From NCBI GenBank assembly GCA_016718385.1, contig JADKDK010000010.1, positions 1-61,276 of the forward strand: DNA of 61,276 nucleotides, written 5' to 3'. A program made the translations under genes and the position numbers. Shown one piece after another: positions 1-9,153 of the stretch; position 1 is the stretch's first letter, and every line of letters begins with the position of its first letter. The notes beneath the pieces are model-generated. The model was not told the origin of the DNA. It ran no database searches and worked only from the letters and a program-made list of their open reading frames with translations. The stretch is from Gammaproteobacteria bacterium. GTDB taxonomy: Bacteria > Pseudomonadota > Gammaproteobacteria > Pseudomonadales > UBA5518.

Positions 1-812
1 ATGACGTCGGCGAAATAGCTTTCGGCGCGCTTGAAGTATAGATAGCTGGCAGGCAACAGCGCAGCGACCATGATCGCGCCCGGGATCATGGCGTTGAGGT
101 CCGGGGGCACGCCCCTGAGTACCACGCTCTGGAACGCATCGATGATGCCGGCCAAGGTCAAGAGTATACAAGGTGTAGGCTTCCGACCATTCGCCCGCGG
201 CCTGCTGCACCAGCAGCTTGTCCTTGACCAGTTGCAGGGGGATAGATGACGGGGCGAGGCGTACATCACCAGTGAGAGGAGCACCGGCAAAGCCTGGCCG
301 ACGTCGCGGTAATACACGTTCACCGCAGCGCCAAAGAACACAATGGTCAGAGCGGCGAGCACCGTGTAAAGAATTATCAGTGGCACCCACAGGATCTGAG
401 ACGTGGGCATCATGCCGTACCAGGCCATCAAGCCCGCCAGGATGACGAAGTTGATGCCCAGCTCCACCAGCTTGGTCAGCACCGAGGTGATGGGGAAGAT
501 TTCGCGCGGGAAATAGATCTTCTTGATCAGGGCGGTGTTGCCCACCACGCTGTTTACGCCCTCGGAGGTGGATTCCTGGAAGAAGGTCCACGGCATCAGG
601 GCCGCGAAGGTGAGTATGGGGTAGGGGATGTCGCCGCTGTCGATGCCGACGAAGCTTCGTACCAGGGTGAAGATCAGCATCAGCGTGACGGGCTTGAGTA
701 TGGCCCATGCGATCCCGAGATAGGCCTGCTTGTAGCGCAACGTGACGTTCTTCCACGCCAGCGTCATCAGCAACTCGCGGTAGTCGTAGAGGTTCTTTGC
801 GATCGTGATCAT
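1..812 (-). pseudogene. ABC-2 type polysaccharide export permease (Wzm/KpsM-like), partial and frameshifted
   Basis: Inner-membrane permease that would pair with a Wzt-type ATPase to export an undecaprenyl-linked polysaccharide. The start MITIAKNLYDYREL and the LAWKNVTLRYKQ segment are typical of the ABC-2/TagG/RfbD family, followed by several hydrophobic segments and PREIFPITSVL. The gene runs off the left edge. Between about 255 and 150 the correct protein drops out of frame and then returns: YASP is followed by VIYP only if one C is removed from a C run, and LAGIIDAF resumes in the first frame. The ATG sits in ATGA with the restored stop of the upstream sulfatase-type gene. The compensated indels look like read errors. 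Family assignment is strong; intactness is not. Confidence 0.8.
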
Positions 813-2912
813 GTGTCTGGAGGCTCTCGAATGGCAAGTGCGGCCGTGACGGTGCCTGGCGCGCGCTCGAGTGCAATTGCGCATCATGTCGGTCAGTGCC
901 GCCAAGATGTCCGGCTTTTCCTCGGCACGGTTTATCGTGCAGTGCGGGTCGCTGGGCAGGTGGTAAAACTCGTGGGCCGGCGTGTCGTTCAGCGCTATCC
1001 GGATCAGGCGCCACTCGCCCACCTCGAGCATGCGGTCCCGCGCGGCTTCCACCACGCCCTTGTATTCGTCCCGGATCGCGAGCGTGCCGCTGCGCTTGCA
1101 GGGTACGTCCAGCACCTCCAGCAATTCCGGGTAACGGATGTGATGCGGGTCCTGTCCGGGCGGGGTGGCCAGCCACAATCCGGTTTCGCAGAAGCCCGGC
1201 AAGTCCGGGAAGGGCGCGCCGTCGATCATCGGCTGCAGCGATACGCCGTCGATGCCTTGCGGCGCTGCAATGCCGAGCTTGTCCAGCAGGGTCGGGGTGA
1301 TGTCGACGGCCCGCACGAGACTGGCTGAGGAATACGGTTGCTGCGCGCGCGGGTCCACGATGAGCAGCGGTATGCGGTTGCTGGCGTTGCCATGGATGCT
1401 GTTGCCCTGTCCCCAGGTGTTGTTCTCGAAGAATTCCATGCCATGGTCGCTGTAGATCACGACAATCGTGTTGCGGTCGAGCCCCGTCTTGCGCAGGTGA
1501 TTCACCAGCTTTCTCACCTCGTCGTCGAAGTTCCGCACGCAGCCCTTGTACAGGTCCATCACCTGGTCCAGGTCGAAGGCTTCGCGGGGTTCCTTCTGGC
1601 TGCGGATGATGTCGACCGGGTCGGTCAGGCGGGACATGCCGAATGCGGACTCGCCGTAGTATCCGGGGTCGGTGAAGAACTGGTAGTACGGGTATTCGCT
1701 GCCGAATGGCGGATGCGTGGTGCTGAGGAACAGGTTGAGAAAGAACGGCTTCTCGCCGGCGCCAAATCGGCTGAGCCACGCGCGAGCCAGTTGGCCCAGG
1801 GGCTTGCTCATGGGTTTGCCGGCCAGGTAATAGATTTCCGGCAGCAGCGTCTTGCCCAGTCGGTTGTGGGTGAACAGCGACAGGAACAGGCGCATGTCTT
1901 TCGGGCCCTGCCGGATCAGGAACTTGATGTTCCATTGATCGGGCGGGCCGGCATACTCCCGGAAGCCCAGAGGGAACTTGTTCAGGTCGCTCCCGGACCA
2001 GTCGGTGATCGCTGCGGTTACGTAGCCGTTGTCGGCGAGTATTTGCCCCAGTCCCTGTTGGGCAAGCGCAGTGTGGTCCGAGGCAACATAGTTGGTCTTG
2101 ATGCCGTTGGTGTTGGGCCACGTGCCGGTGAAGATCGAGACCAGCGAGGGCGCCGTGCGCGCAATGGAGGTCACGCAATTGCTGAACAGTGCCCCGTGGG
2201 TGGCCAGGGTGTCGATGAACGGGGTCAGCGGCTGCTGCTTGTGGCGGGCGCCCACGTGATCGGCGCGCAGGGTGTCGCTGCCGATCATCAGCACGTTCAT
2301 CCGTTGCTGTCCGGCGGACTGGCGCGGGAACAGCGCACCGGGCAGCGGCAGGATGTTGACCAGGTAAGGCACCGCCAGAGCAAGGCACAATGCAATGAAT
2401 GGCGCTTGTTCCCCGGTGCCGAGGATGCTGATGATCTCGGTCGCTGCAATGGCCAGCACGAGCAGGACGCCTAGCTCGAACCAGCGCAGCCTGCTGACGC
2501 TCAGGTGCCGGTGCAGCCCGATGAACCGCTGCATGCTGTAATTGGAATTCATCATGATGCTGCTGGGGATCAGCAGCAGGTGCTTGCAGAACTGCAGCAC
2601 GGTGACGACGCCAATGCCCGCCAGCGCCGCCAGCACCAGCAAACCGGTCGATGGCCGCTCGTGCGCGAGAGCCGCGATCGCCAAGCCGGGGATGGTGCCC
2701 AGCAGCGCCGTCCACAGCAGGATCAGGAACGCGAACAGGCTGAGACGCGCCAGCGCGAAGACCGTGTAGTACGCGTAGTGCCTGCGGATCTCGTCGCGGA
2801 TTTCCGGGCCGGTCTGGGTAAACGAGACGATCGACTTCGCGAGCAGCAGCAGCGTGAGCGTGGCTGCCACCGACGCGCAGGCGCAAAGCAGGTGGAGGTA
2901 ATCGATGGCCAT
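809..2912 (-). CDS. Membrane-anchored sulfatase / alkaline-phosphatase-superfamily hydrolase (one frameshift near its end)
   Basis: About 700 residues. The first ~220 residues hold several hydrophobic segments (start MAIDYLHLLCACASVA). A large extracytoplasmic sulfatase-fold domain follows, with the metal-binding opening MIGSDTLRADHVG and later YSDHGMEFFE. The nucleophile region reads RTAPSLVSIFTG, with no Cys/Ser-x-Pro-x-Arg formylglycine signature. It is therefore more likely a phosphoglycerol- or phosphoethanolamine-transferase-like enzyme using Thr than a true sulfatase. It probably modifies the exported glycan. Near position 893 the frame must shift by one to give a C-terminus ending AIREPPDT and a TGA overlapping the next gene's ATG; without the shift the frame runs on into the permease. 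It starts 11 bases after the GT2 stop, so it is operonic. Confidence 0.75.
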
Positions 2913-2922
2913 TCGATTCGCG

Positions 2923-3837
2923 CTATCTGAGGTACGCGCGGATTTCGCCCAGCGCTGCCGCCACGCGAACCATGTAGAAGCGCTTTTCAGGCCAGTAGAG
3001 CGAGGCCAGGGCGCGGAACCCGTAGCTGGCCAGCTTGCGCCACAGGTAGCGCGGGATGCCTCTTTGCGTCCCCGCCATGATCCGCGTGGCGGACGACGAG
3101 CGCTGGAAGCTTTTCTCCAGCAGGTACTTGAGCGTGAGGCGCTCGTGTTCCACCACGTGGTACTGCAGGATCGGGGGCCAGTACACGATGCGTTCGCCCG
3201 CTATCAGTGCGCGTTGCACGAAGTCGGTGTCTTCGCCGCCGGCGAGATTGTGGCCCTGCGGGCCGAGCTCCGTGGAGAACGGCCCCACGCGGGCAAATAC
3301 GTCCCGCTTCAGCACCAGGTTGCCGCCGCCCGGTAGGCGGCCCTCTTCGCCGATGTTGAGGGTCTCTTCGCCCAGGTCGTAATGCGGGATGGGCAGCGGA
3401 TAGATGGCGTAGGCGCTCAGGTCGTGCACCCAGGCCGGTTCGAAGCCGGTCCAGTCGGGCAGGATCTTGCCGCAGTACATCGTTGCGTCGGGGAAGCGCC
3501 TGACGGCCTCGGCGATGGCGCAGAAATAGCCGGTGTCCACGCGGTGGTCGTCGTCGACCATGGCAATGATGTCGCCGCGCAACTGCGGGATGGCCGTATT
3601 GAGGGCGTTGGACTTGCCCGGCGTGGGCTCCTCGATGAACCGCACGCGATAACGCCCTTCGGCCTGGGCGTCGGCGCGGGTTCGCAGCAGTTCATGGGTG
3701 CCGTCGCGGCAGGCGTTGGCGGCTACCAGCACCTGTATCTCGGCGCCAGCCGGGCACGCCGCCTGGTCGATGTGCTCGAGCGTGCGCTCGAGCAGACCGG
3801 CCCGGTTATGGGTGCAGATCAGGACTTCGATAATCAT
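2923..3837 (-). CDS. GT2-family glycosyltransferase
   Basis: A 304-residue cytoplasmic GT-A fold enzyme that would add one sugar to the lipid-linked repeat unit. The N-terminus MIIEVLICTHNRAGLL is the GT2 nucleotide-binding start. MVDDDHR is the metal/NDP-sugar DxD site, and GGEDTDFVQRAL supplies the ED catalytic-base region, followed by YHVVEHERLT. Length is normal for the family. It is the first gene of a minus-strand run with the sulfatase-type hydrolase and the export permease, and it diverges from the CapK-like gene across a 57-base gap. Donor and acceptor cannot be read from sequence. Confidence 0.88.
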   Translation of the reverse strand: MIIEVLICTHNRAGLLERTLEHIDQAACPAGAEIQVLVAANACRDGTHELLRTRADAQAEGRYRVRFIEEPTPGKSNALNTAIPQLRGDIIAMVDDDHRVDTGYFCAIAEAVRRFPDATMYCGKILPDWTGFEPAWVHDLSAYAIYPLPIPHYDLGEETLNIGEEGRLPGGGNLVLKRDVFARVGPFSTELGPQGHNLAGGEDTDFVQRALIAGERIVYWPPILQYHVVEHERLTLKYLLEKSFQRSSSATRIMAGTQRGIPRYLWRKLASYGFRALASLYWPEKRFYMVRVAAALGEIRAYLR

Positions 3838-3894
3838 GCCTGGGGTCGCGCGGTATGGCCTGCCGATAGGATCGCGTAAATATAGTTCATTAAT

Positions 3895-5361
3895 GTGGCA
3901 TCGCCCGCCCGGTTGGCATCAGCTGCTGCAGTGCGCACGCAACGTGCAGTGGCTGTCTATACTTCCTGCCGGCTTTACGCTCCCAGGACGCTCTACCTTT
4001 TGTACCCCGCCGCGGTTCGCTGCCTCATCTACCCCCTGCACGAGCGGGCCTCACGGCGCCCGACCTTCGCGTATCTGCGCGAACTGGAGGCCAGCCAGTG
4101 GCTGGACCGGGCCGGGGTGGAGGCTTTGCAGCTGGGCAAGCTCACTGCGCTGCTGCGCATATGCCGCGACCACAGCCCCTGGCACGCGGAACGCATGGCT
4201 GCTGCCGGCCTGAGCGTGGATGATGGCTCCGCACCGCTGACGATGGCCGACCTGCGGCGCCTGCCGCTGATGGACAAGGCCGATGCCATGGCCAACCAGG
4301 CGCGCATCGCCTGGCAGGGGGTTCCCGGGGGCGCGTTCCGCTACACCACCGGCGGCTCCAGCGGCACGCCGCTGATCTTCTATTTCGGCAGGTATCGGCA
4401 GGCCTCCGACGCGGCGGGCCGCATGCGCGCGCGGCGCTGGTGGGGCGTGGACGTGGGCGAGCCCGAGGTCTACCTGTGGGGTGCGCCGGTCGAACTGAAC
4501 AAGACCGACCGCATCAAGCGCATCCGCGACCGGCTGGTCAACCACCTGGTGCTGAATGCCTTCGACATGTCCGCCGCCACGATGGACCACTACATGGAGG
4601 CGATCCGCTGCTACAAGCCGGCGTGCATCTACGGCTACGCCAGCAGCGTGGCCCTGCTGGCAGCGCATGCCGAGACCCAGGGCAAGACGCTGAAGCTGCC
4701 CTCATTGAAGGTGGTATGCACTACCGGCGAGCCGCTTTACCCCGAGCAGCGCGAGCTGATCGGCCGCGTCTTCGGGGTGCCGGTCGCCAACGAGTTCGGC
4801 AGCCGCGATATCGGCTTCACGGCCCACGAGTCGCCGGCGGGCCAGATGCTGCTGATGAGCGAGAGCATCATCCTGGAGGTGCTGGATGCCGAGGGGCGCC
4901 CGGTGAAGCCCGGCGAGACCGGCGAGGCGGTGATGACCGGGCTGTGCTCCGAGGCCCAGCCCTTCATCCGCTACCGCACCGGCGACATGGTCCGGGTTAC
5001 CGACGAGCGCTGCGCCGAGGGGCGCGGCCTGCACGTGATCGGGGCCGTCGAGGGACGCAAGACCGACTTCGTGGTGCGTGCCGACGGGACGATCATGCAC
5101 GCACTGTCTATTATCTATGTGCTGCGCGAGCAGGAGCAGATCCGGGAGTTCAAGTTCATCCAGCACGAAACGCGGCGGGTGCAGGTGTTGATCGTGCCCC
5201 GGGCCGGCTGGAACGAGGAATCCGCGCGTCGTGTCGTTGCCGGCCTCCAGGCCCGGCTGGGGCAGGATTGCGCCGTCGAGATTTCGCTGGTCGACGATAT
5301 TGCGCCGGAGGCCTCGGGCAAGCACCGCTACGTGGTCAGTCATGTGAAACCGCCGATTTGA
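3895..5361 (+). CDS. CapK/PaaK-like adenylate-forming enzyme (phenylacetate-CoA ligase family)
   Basis: An ANL-superfamily protein of up to 488 residues, related to phenylacetate-CoA ligase and CapK, whose relatives are common in capsule and exosortase loci with unproved substrates. The P-loop reads YTTGGSSGTPLIFYF. Later motifs are CTTGEPLYPEQRELIG, NEFGSRDIGFTAHE and the hinge-proximal RYRTGDMVRV. It probably activates a carboxylate that decorates the polysaccharide (inference). The GTG at 3895 is the longest start. A TATACT box near 3957 and the family's usual beginning (YPAAVRCLIYPLHE) make a start near 4000 equally plausible. The next gene begins within 11 bases of its stop. Confidence 0.82.
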   Translation: MASPARLASAAAVRTQRAVAVYTSCRLYAPRTLYLLYPAAVRCLIYPLHERASRRPTFAYLRELEASQWLDRAGVEALQLGKLTALLRICRDHSPWHAERMAAAGLSVDDGSAPLTMADLRRLPLMDKADAMANQARIAWQGVPGGAFRYTTGGSSGTPLIFYFGRYRQASDAAGRMRARRWWGVDVGEPEVYLWGAPVELNKTDRIKRIRDRLVNHLVLNAFDMSAATMDHYMEAIRCYKPACIYGYASSVALLAAHAETQGKTLKLPSLKVVCTTGEPLYPEQRELIGRVFGVPVANEFGSRDIGFTAHESPAGQMLLMSESIILEVLDAEGRPVKPGETGEAVMTGLCSEAQPFIRYRTGDMVRVTDERCAEGRGLHVIGAVEGRKTDFVVRADGTIMHALSIIYVLREQEQIREFKFIQHETRRVQVLIVPRAGWNEESARRVVAGLQARLGQDCAVEISLVDDIAPEASGKHRYVVSHVKPPI

Positions 5362-5371
5362 AGCCGAATTG

Positions 5372-6574
5372 ATGATCAGGAAGATTCTGCAGGCCCCGTT
5401 TCGTTACCAGCCGTGGAAGCCGGCGCATGCCCGGCTGATCGCCGCCGACTTGCTCGGCGTCTCGCGCCAGCCGGCGCAGGCCGACGACGTGCACCTGCGC
5501 GCGCTCGTCGACTGGCTGTGCCGGGCGCAGGACCAGCGCAAGGGCTGCGCGGACGAGGGCAGCGTGTCGGCGGGCTGGAGCTTCGAGGACGGGTGGCTGC
5601 AGGGCTACCCCGAGACCAGCGGCTACATCATCGAGACCTTCCTGGCGGCGGCCGATGGCCTGAACCGGCCGGAGTTGCGCACGCGCGCCTCGCGCATCGT
5701 CGACTGGGAACTGTCGATCCAGAACAAGGATGGATCTTTCCCGGGGCATTTCGGCGAGAGCGGCAGCCGGCCCGTGATCTTCAACACCGGGCAGATCATG
5801 CACGGCATGGTCGCGGGCTACCTGGAGCTGGGGCGCGACGAGTGCCTGGTGGCCGCGGTGAATGCCGCGAACTGGATGATCGCGAGCCAGGACGAGGACG
5901 GCTGCTGGCGCCGCAACGTGCACAACGGCGTGCCGCACACCTACAACACGCGCGCGGCCTGGGCGCTGCTGCGCACCGGATTGATGGCCAATGACGCGCG
6001 GATCATCGCCGCGGCGCGGCGCAATATCGAGTGGGCGTTGACTCAGCAGACCGCCAGCGGCTGGTTCCGCACCAACGGCTTCACCGCCGAGCAGATCCCG
6101 TTCACGCACACCATCGCCTACGCGATCCGCGGCGTGCTGGAGTGCGGCGTGCTGCTCGACGAGGCGCGCTACGTGGAGGCGGCGCTGAAGGCCGCGCGCG
6201 GGCTGGCTGCCCAGCAGCGCGCCGACGGTTTCCTGGCCGGCACCTACGGCGACGGCTGGGTGCCGAACGCCTCGTATTGCTGCCTGACCGGCGTGGCGCA
6301 GAGCGCGCTGAACTGGCTGCGCTTCGACCAGCACACGGGCAGCGGCGAGTTCACGGTGGCCGTGGACCGGGGGCTGGACTACCTGAAAAAGAACCACCGC
6401 ATCACGGGCACCGGCGCGCCCGAGGACGGCGGCGTGGCGGGTTCCGCGCCGATCTGGGGACGCTACTCGATGTTCGAATACCCGAACTGGGCCGCCAAGT
6501 TCTTCGCCGATGCGCTGCTGATCCGCCTGTACGGGCATGCCGTCCCGGCCACCGACCGCGGCAGGCGCGCGTGA
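5372..6574 (+). CDS. Alpha/alpha-toroid protein (squalene-cyclase / C5-epimerase-like repeats)
   Basis: About 400 residues without signal peptide or membrane segments. It carries repeated helical-hairpin units with GSFPGHFGE, DEDGCWRRN and TASGWFRTNGF turns, as in prenyltransferase/squalene-oxidase repeat proteins and the catalytic toroid of glucuronyl C5-epimerases. Such proteins sit in many exopolysaccharide loci without an assigned reaction. Working on the glycan, as epimerase or lyase, is only an inference. The ATG at 5372 follows a possible TTG at 5369. The gene sits tightly between the CapK-like gene and the formyltransferase (stop TGA overlaps the next start), so the three are one transcriptional unit. 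I do not recognise a gene name. Confidence 0.65.
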   Translation: MIRKILQAPFRYQPWKPAHARLIAADLLGVSRQPAQADDVHLRALVDWLCRAQDQRKGCADEGSVSAGWSFEDGWLQGYPETSGYIIETFLAAADGLNRPELRTRASRIVDWELSIQNKDGSFPGHFGESGSRPVIFNTGQIMHGMVAGYLELGRDECLVAAVNAANWMIASQDEDGCWRRNVHNGVPHTYNTRAAWALLRTGLMANDARIIAAARRNIEWALTQQTASGWFRTNGFTAEQIPFTHTIAYAIRGVLECGVLLDEARYVEAALKAARGLAAQQRADGFLAGTYGDGWVPNASYCCLTGVAQSALNWLRFDQHTGSGEFTVAVDRGLDYLKKNHRITGTGAPEDGGVAGSAPIWGRYSMFEYPNWAAKFFADALLIRLYGHAVPATDRGRRA

Positions 6575-7422
6575 TGGGCAAGCTGCGCGTGATGATCCTG
6601 TGCGGGCAATCGCCGCGGCACCTGTATGTCGCCAACCGCTTGTGCCGCGCCGCGGACGTGGTGGCCATCGTCCACGAATCCAGCGGCGAGCGCAGCCTGA
6701 AGAAGGTGATGCAGAAGCTGCGGCCCGACCGGCTGTGGAACAAGGTGTGGCGCTGGATCCGCGACCGGCGCCGCTACACGGGCGGCGGCGAGGGCAAGTT
6801 CTTCTTCGGTACGGCCGCGCCGGCGCTGGAGCGGCCGGCGCTGGCGCGCCTGGTGCCGCATATCAATCACCCCGACCTGCTGCGGCTGATCGACGAGACC
6901 AAGCCCGACCTGATCGCGGTGTTCGGCACGTCCTTGCTGCGCGGCGAGATCCTGACGAAGGGGCGCCTGGGCATCGTGAACCTGCACGGCGGGCTGTCGC
7001 CGGAGTACCGCGGCGCCGACTGCACCTTCTGGGCGCTCTACAACGGCGAGCCCGAGAAGGTGGGCTGCACGCTGCACTACATCGATGCCGGTATCGACAC
7101 CGGCAAGCTGATCGCGCACGTGAGCCCCGAGATCCACGGCGACGAGGACGAGCTCACGCTGTTCTGGCGCGCGGTGCAGGACAGTGCCGAGGTCTACGCC
7201 GAATTCATCGAGCGGGTGGGCAACGGGGAGCAGCTGGGCGGCACGTCGCAGGCGTCGAAGGGTCGGCTCTACCAGGTGAAGCACCGCCAGTTGTCGCACG
7301 AGCGGGCGCTGGAGCAGAAGCTGGCCAGCGGTTTCCTGCGCCAGCACGTGTTGCCGCGCCGGGTCACGTGGTTCACCGATCAATCGCAGAGTCCCGCAGC
7401 AACGGAAACGGTGCATATATGA
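6574..7422 (+). CDS. Formyltransferase-family protein (methionyl-tRNA formyltransferase-like fold)
   Basis: A 282-residue cytoplasmic protein. The region VNLHGGLSPEYRGADCTFWA matches the catalytic motif of 10-formyltetrahydrofolate-dependent formyltransferases, with His and the downstream Asp of HYIDAGIDTGKLI in place. Sugar N-formyltransferases in polysaccharide loci share this fold, so the likely role is N-formylation of an amino sugar, or of a precursor; inference. The start is ATG 6574 (GTG 6571 is possible), overlapping the stop of the toroid gene. Its own stop overlaps the ATG of the exosortase gene, so translational coupling is likely. Confidence 0.8.
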   Translation: MGKLRVMILCGQSPRHLYVANRLCRAADVVAIVHESSGERSLKKVMQKLRPDRLWNKVWRWIRDRRRYTGGGEGKFFFGTAAPALERPALARLVPHINHPDLLRLIDETKPDLIAVFGTSLLRGEILTKGRLGIVNLHGGLSPEYRGADCTFWALYNGEPEKVGCTLHYIDAGIDTGKLIAHVSPEIHGDEDELTLFWRAVQDSAEVYAEFIERVGNGEQLGGTSQASKGRLYQVKHRQLSHERALEQKLASGFLRQHVLPRRVTWFTDQSQSPAATETVHI

Positions 7423-9034
7423 CGGTGGCAGAAACGACGAGCGGCCCTGGATACGCAGGGCGGCGGGCAGCCGGCCGGGCCCGCCGCGGCCCCCGCGCAC
7501 CGCGGGATCACGCGGCTGCTGTTCGCCCTGATTCGCGTTGCAGGTGCTGGTGTATTTCAGCACTTACCTGAGCATGGCGCAGGTCTGGTGGCGCTCCGAG
7601 ACCTTCTCGCACGGCTTCCTGATCTTTCCGATTGCCGCCTGGTTGATCTGGCGCAATCGCGCCGAACTGGCGCGCCTGCCGCTGGCCCCGGACCTGCGCG
7701 CACTGGTGCCGCTGTTGGCACTGGTGCTGGGCTGGGCGGTGGCGCGCAGCGTGGACGTGCTGGTGGTGGAGCAGTATGCGGTGGTCGTCATGCTGCCGGT
7801 GCTGGTCTGGCTGTGCCTGGGGCTGCGTGCGGTGTGGGCGCTGGCGTTCCCGCTGGCCTTCATTCTGCTGGCGGTGCCGGTGGGCGAGTTCCTGATCTAT
7901 CCGATGATGGAGTTCACCGCGGCCTTCACCGTGAACGCGGTGCGGCTGACCGGCATTCCGGTGTACTGGGACGGCATGTTCTTCACGCTGCCCTCGGGGA
8001 CCTGGAACATCGTGGAAGGCTGCAGCGGGGTGCGCTACATCATCGCCTCCGTCACGCTCGGCGTGCTGTATGCCTACCTCACCTACTACAGCTACTGGCG
8101 CCGCGCGGCCTTCATCCTGGCGGCCTGCCTGGTGCCGGTGATCGCCAACGGCATGCGTGCCTTCATCATCGTGATGTTGGGGCACTTCAGCGGCATGAAG
8201 ATCGCCACCGGCGTGGATCACCTGGTCTACGGCTGGGTCTGGTTCGGCATCGTGATGTTCTTCCTGTTCTGGGCTGGCGGCTTCTTCCGCGATGATGAAC
8301 CCATGTCCGGATGGGTCCGGACCTTCATCCGACCCCCGTGGGTCCGGATTCATCGGACACCTCCCGTGGGTCCGGATTCATCCGGACATCCCTTGCGCCC
8401 CTGGTACCTGGTCGCCGCCACAGGCATAGCCCTGCTCGCCCTCGGCCCGCTATGGGTAGCCTGGATCGACGCCCGCCCGCACACCGAGAATTTCCGCATC
8501 CACGAGCCCGCCGCGGCGGGCTCGTGGTCCGCCACGCCCGCGTTCACCGATTGGAAGCCGCATTACGTCAATCCGGCCGACGAGCGCCAGTCCAGCTATT
8601 CGGATGGCACGCACGCCTTGGGCGTCTACCTCGCTTACTACGGCCACCAGGAGCAGGACGCAGAACTGATCAATTCGCAGAACGTGATGATCGAGCAGAA
8701 GCACCCCATCTGGCGGCAACCCATGCAGGGAACGCGCGAGGTGCGGGTCGGCGATGCGACGATTCCCCTGATCGAGTCGCGCCTCGAGTCTGACCAGCAA
8801 CGCCTGCTGGTCTGGCACTGGATGCGGGTGGCGGGCAAGGACGTGAACAATCCGTACGTGGGCAAGGTCTACGAGGCGCTCGGCCGCCTGGGCGGCGGAG
8901 GTCGCGATGGCTTCGGCATCGTGGTCTACGCGCCCTATACCGATGATCCCGGGGTGGCGCGCGAGCGGATGCAGGCGTTCCTCGAGACGATGTTGCCCTC
9001 CCTCAACGACGCTATGCGCGTGGAATTGCCGTAG
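7419..9034 (+). CDS. xrtA: Exosortase A fused to EpsI domain (N-terminus frameshifted)
   Basis: Multi-pass inner-membrane transpeptidase of the EpsH/exosortase A family that cleaves PEP-CTERM signals, fused as usual to a C-terminal periplasmic EpsI domain. The catalytic Cys lies in EGCSGVRY (codon 8021), the Arg in NGMRAF (8155) and the His in VDHLVYGW (8219). The SETFSHGFLIFP segment is also diagnostic. EpsI follows from about 8400. The ATG at 7419 overlaps the formyltransferase stop, but the N-terminal ~40 codons need two frame changes (near 7475 and 7533) to join PAHRGITRLLFALI to LQVLVYFSTYL. The linker between the domains is made of an imperfect ~28-base DNA repeat (8311-8389). The stop codon TAG lies inside a REP palindrome. 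It is the central enzyme of the locus. Confidence 0.92.
8311..8389 (+). repeat. Three imperfect copies of a ~28-base unit inside the XrtA-EpsI linker
   Basis: Units begin near 8311, 8338 and 8366 and share the core GTGGGTCCGGATTCATC followed by GGACA. They stay in frame and encode the Pro/Arg-rich linker between the exosortase and EpsI domains. A diverged copy lies at 32088-32115, outside any restored gene, so the unit looks like a dispersed intergenic repeat that has entered a coding region. Confidence 0.75.
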
Positions 9035-9115
9035 GAGCGGGCCATGCCCGCGACCGGATGTTCGCGTTTTGGGCGCGGTTGGTCGCGCTTGGTCGCGGGC
9101 ATGGCCCGCTCCTAC
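9031..9115. repeat. REP-like palindromic pair, supplies the xrtA stop codon
   Basis: Outer arms GTAGGAGCGGGCCATGCCCG and its reverse complement flank a ~35-base centre. The TAG stop of xrtA (9032-9034) is the second to fourth base of the left arm. The hairpin may also act as a transcript stabiliser or weak terminator before the amidotransferase gene. Confidence 0.9.
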
Positions 9116-9153
9116 AATAGAAACATTGAACTGACTGGAATCCATCGCCACCC

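Noticed and set aside
1338..2474. Long plus-strand open frame (378 codons) opposite the sulfatase-type gene
   Set aside because: Composition is rich in Val, Gln, Arg and Ala, typical of an antisense shadow in high-GC DNA; the minus strand encodes a clear sulfatase-fold protein.
3890..3930. Sigma-54-like TGGCATC strings near the CapK-like start
   Set aside because: Spacing to a downstream GC does not fit GG-N10-GC.
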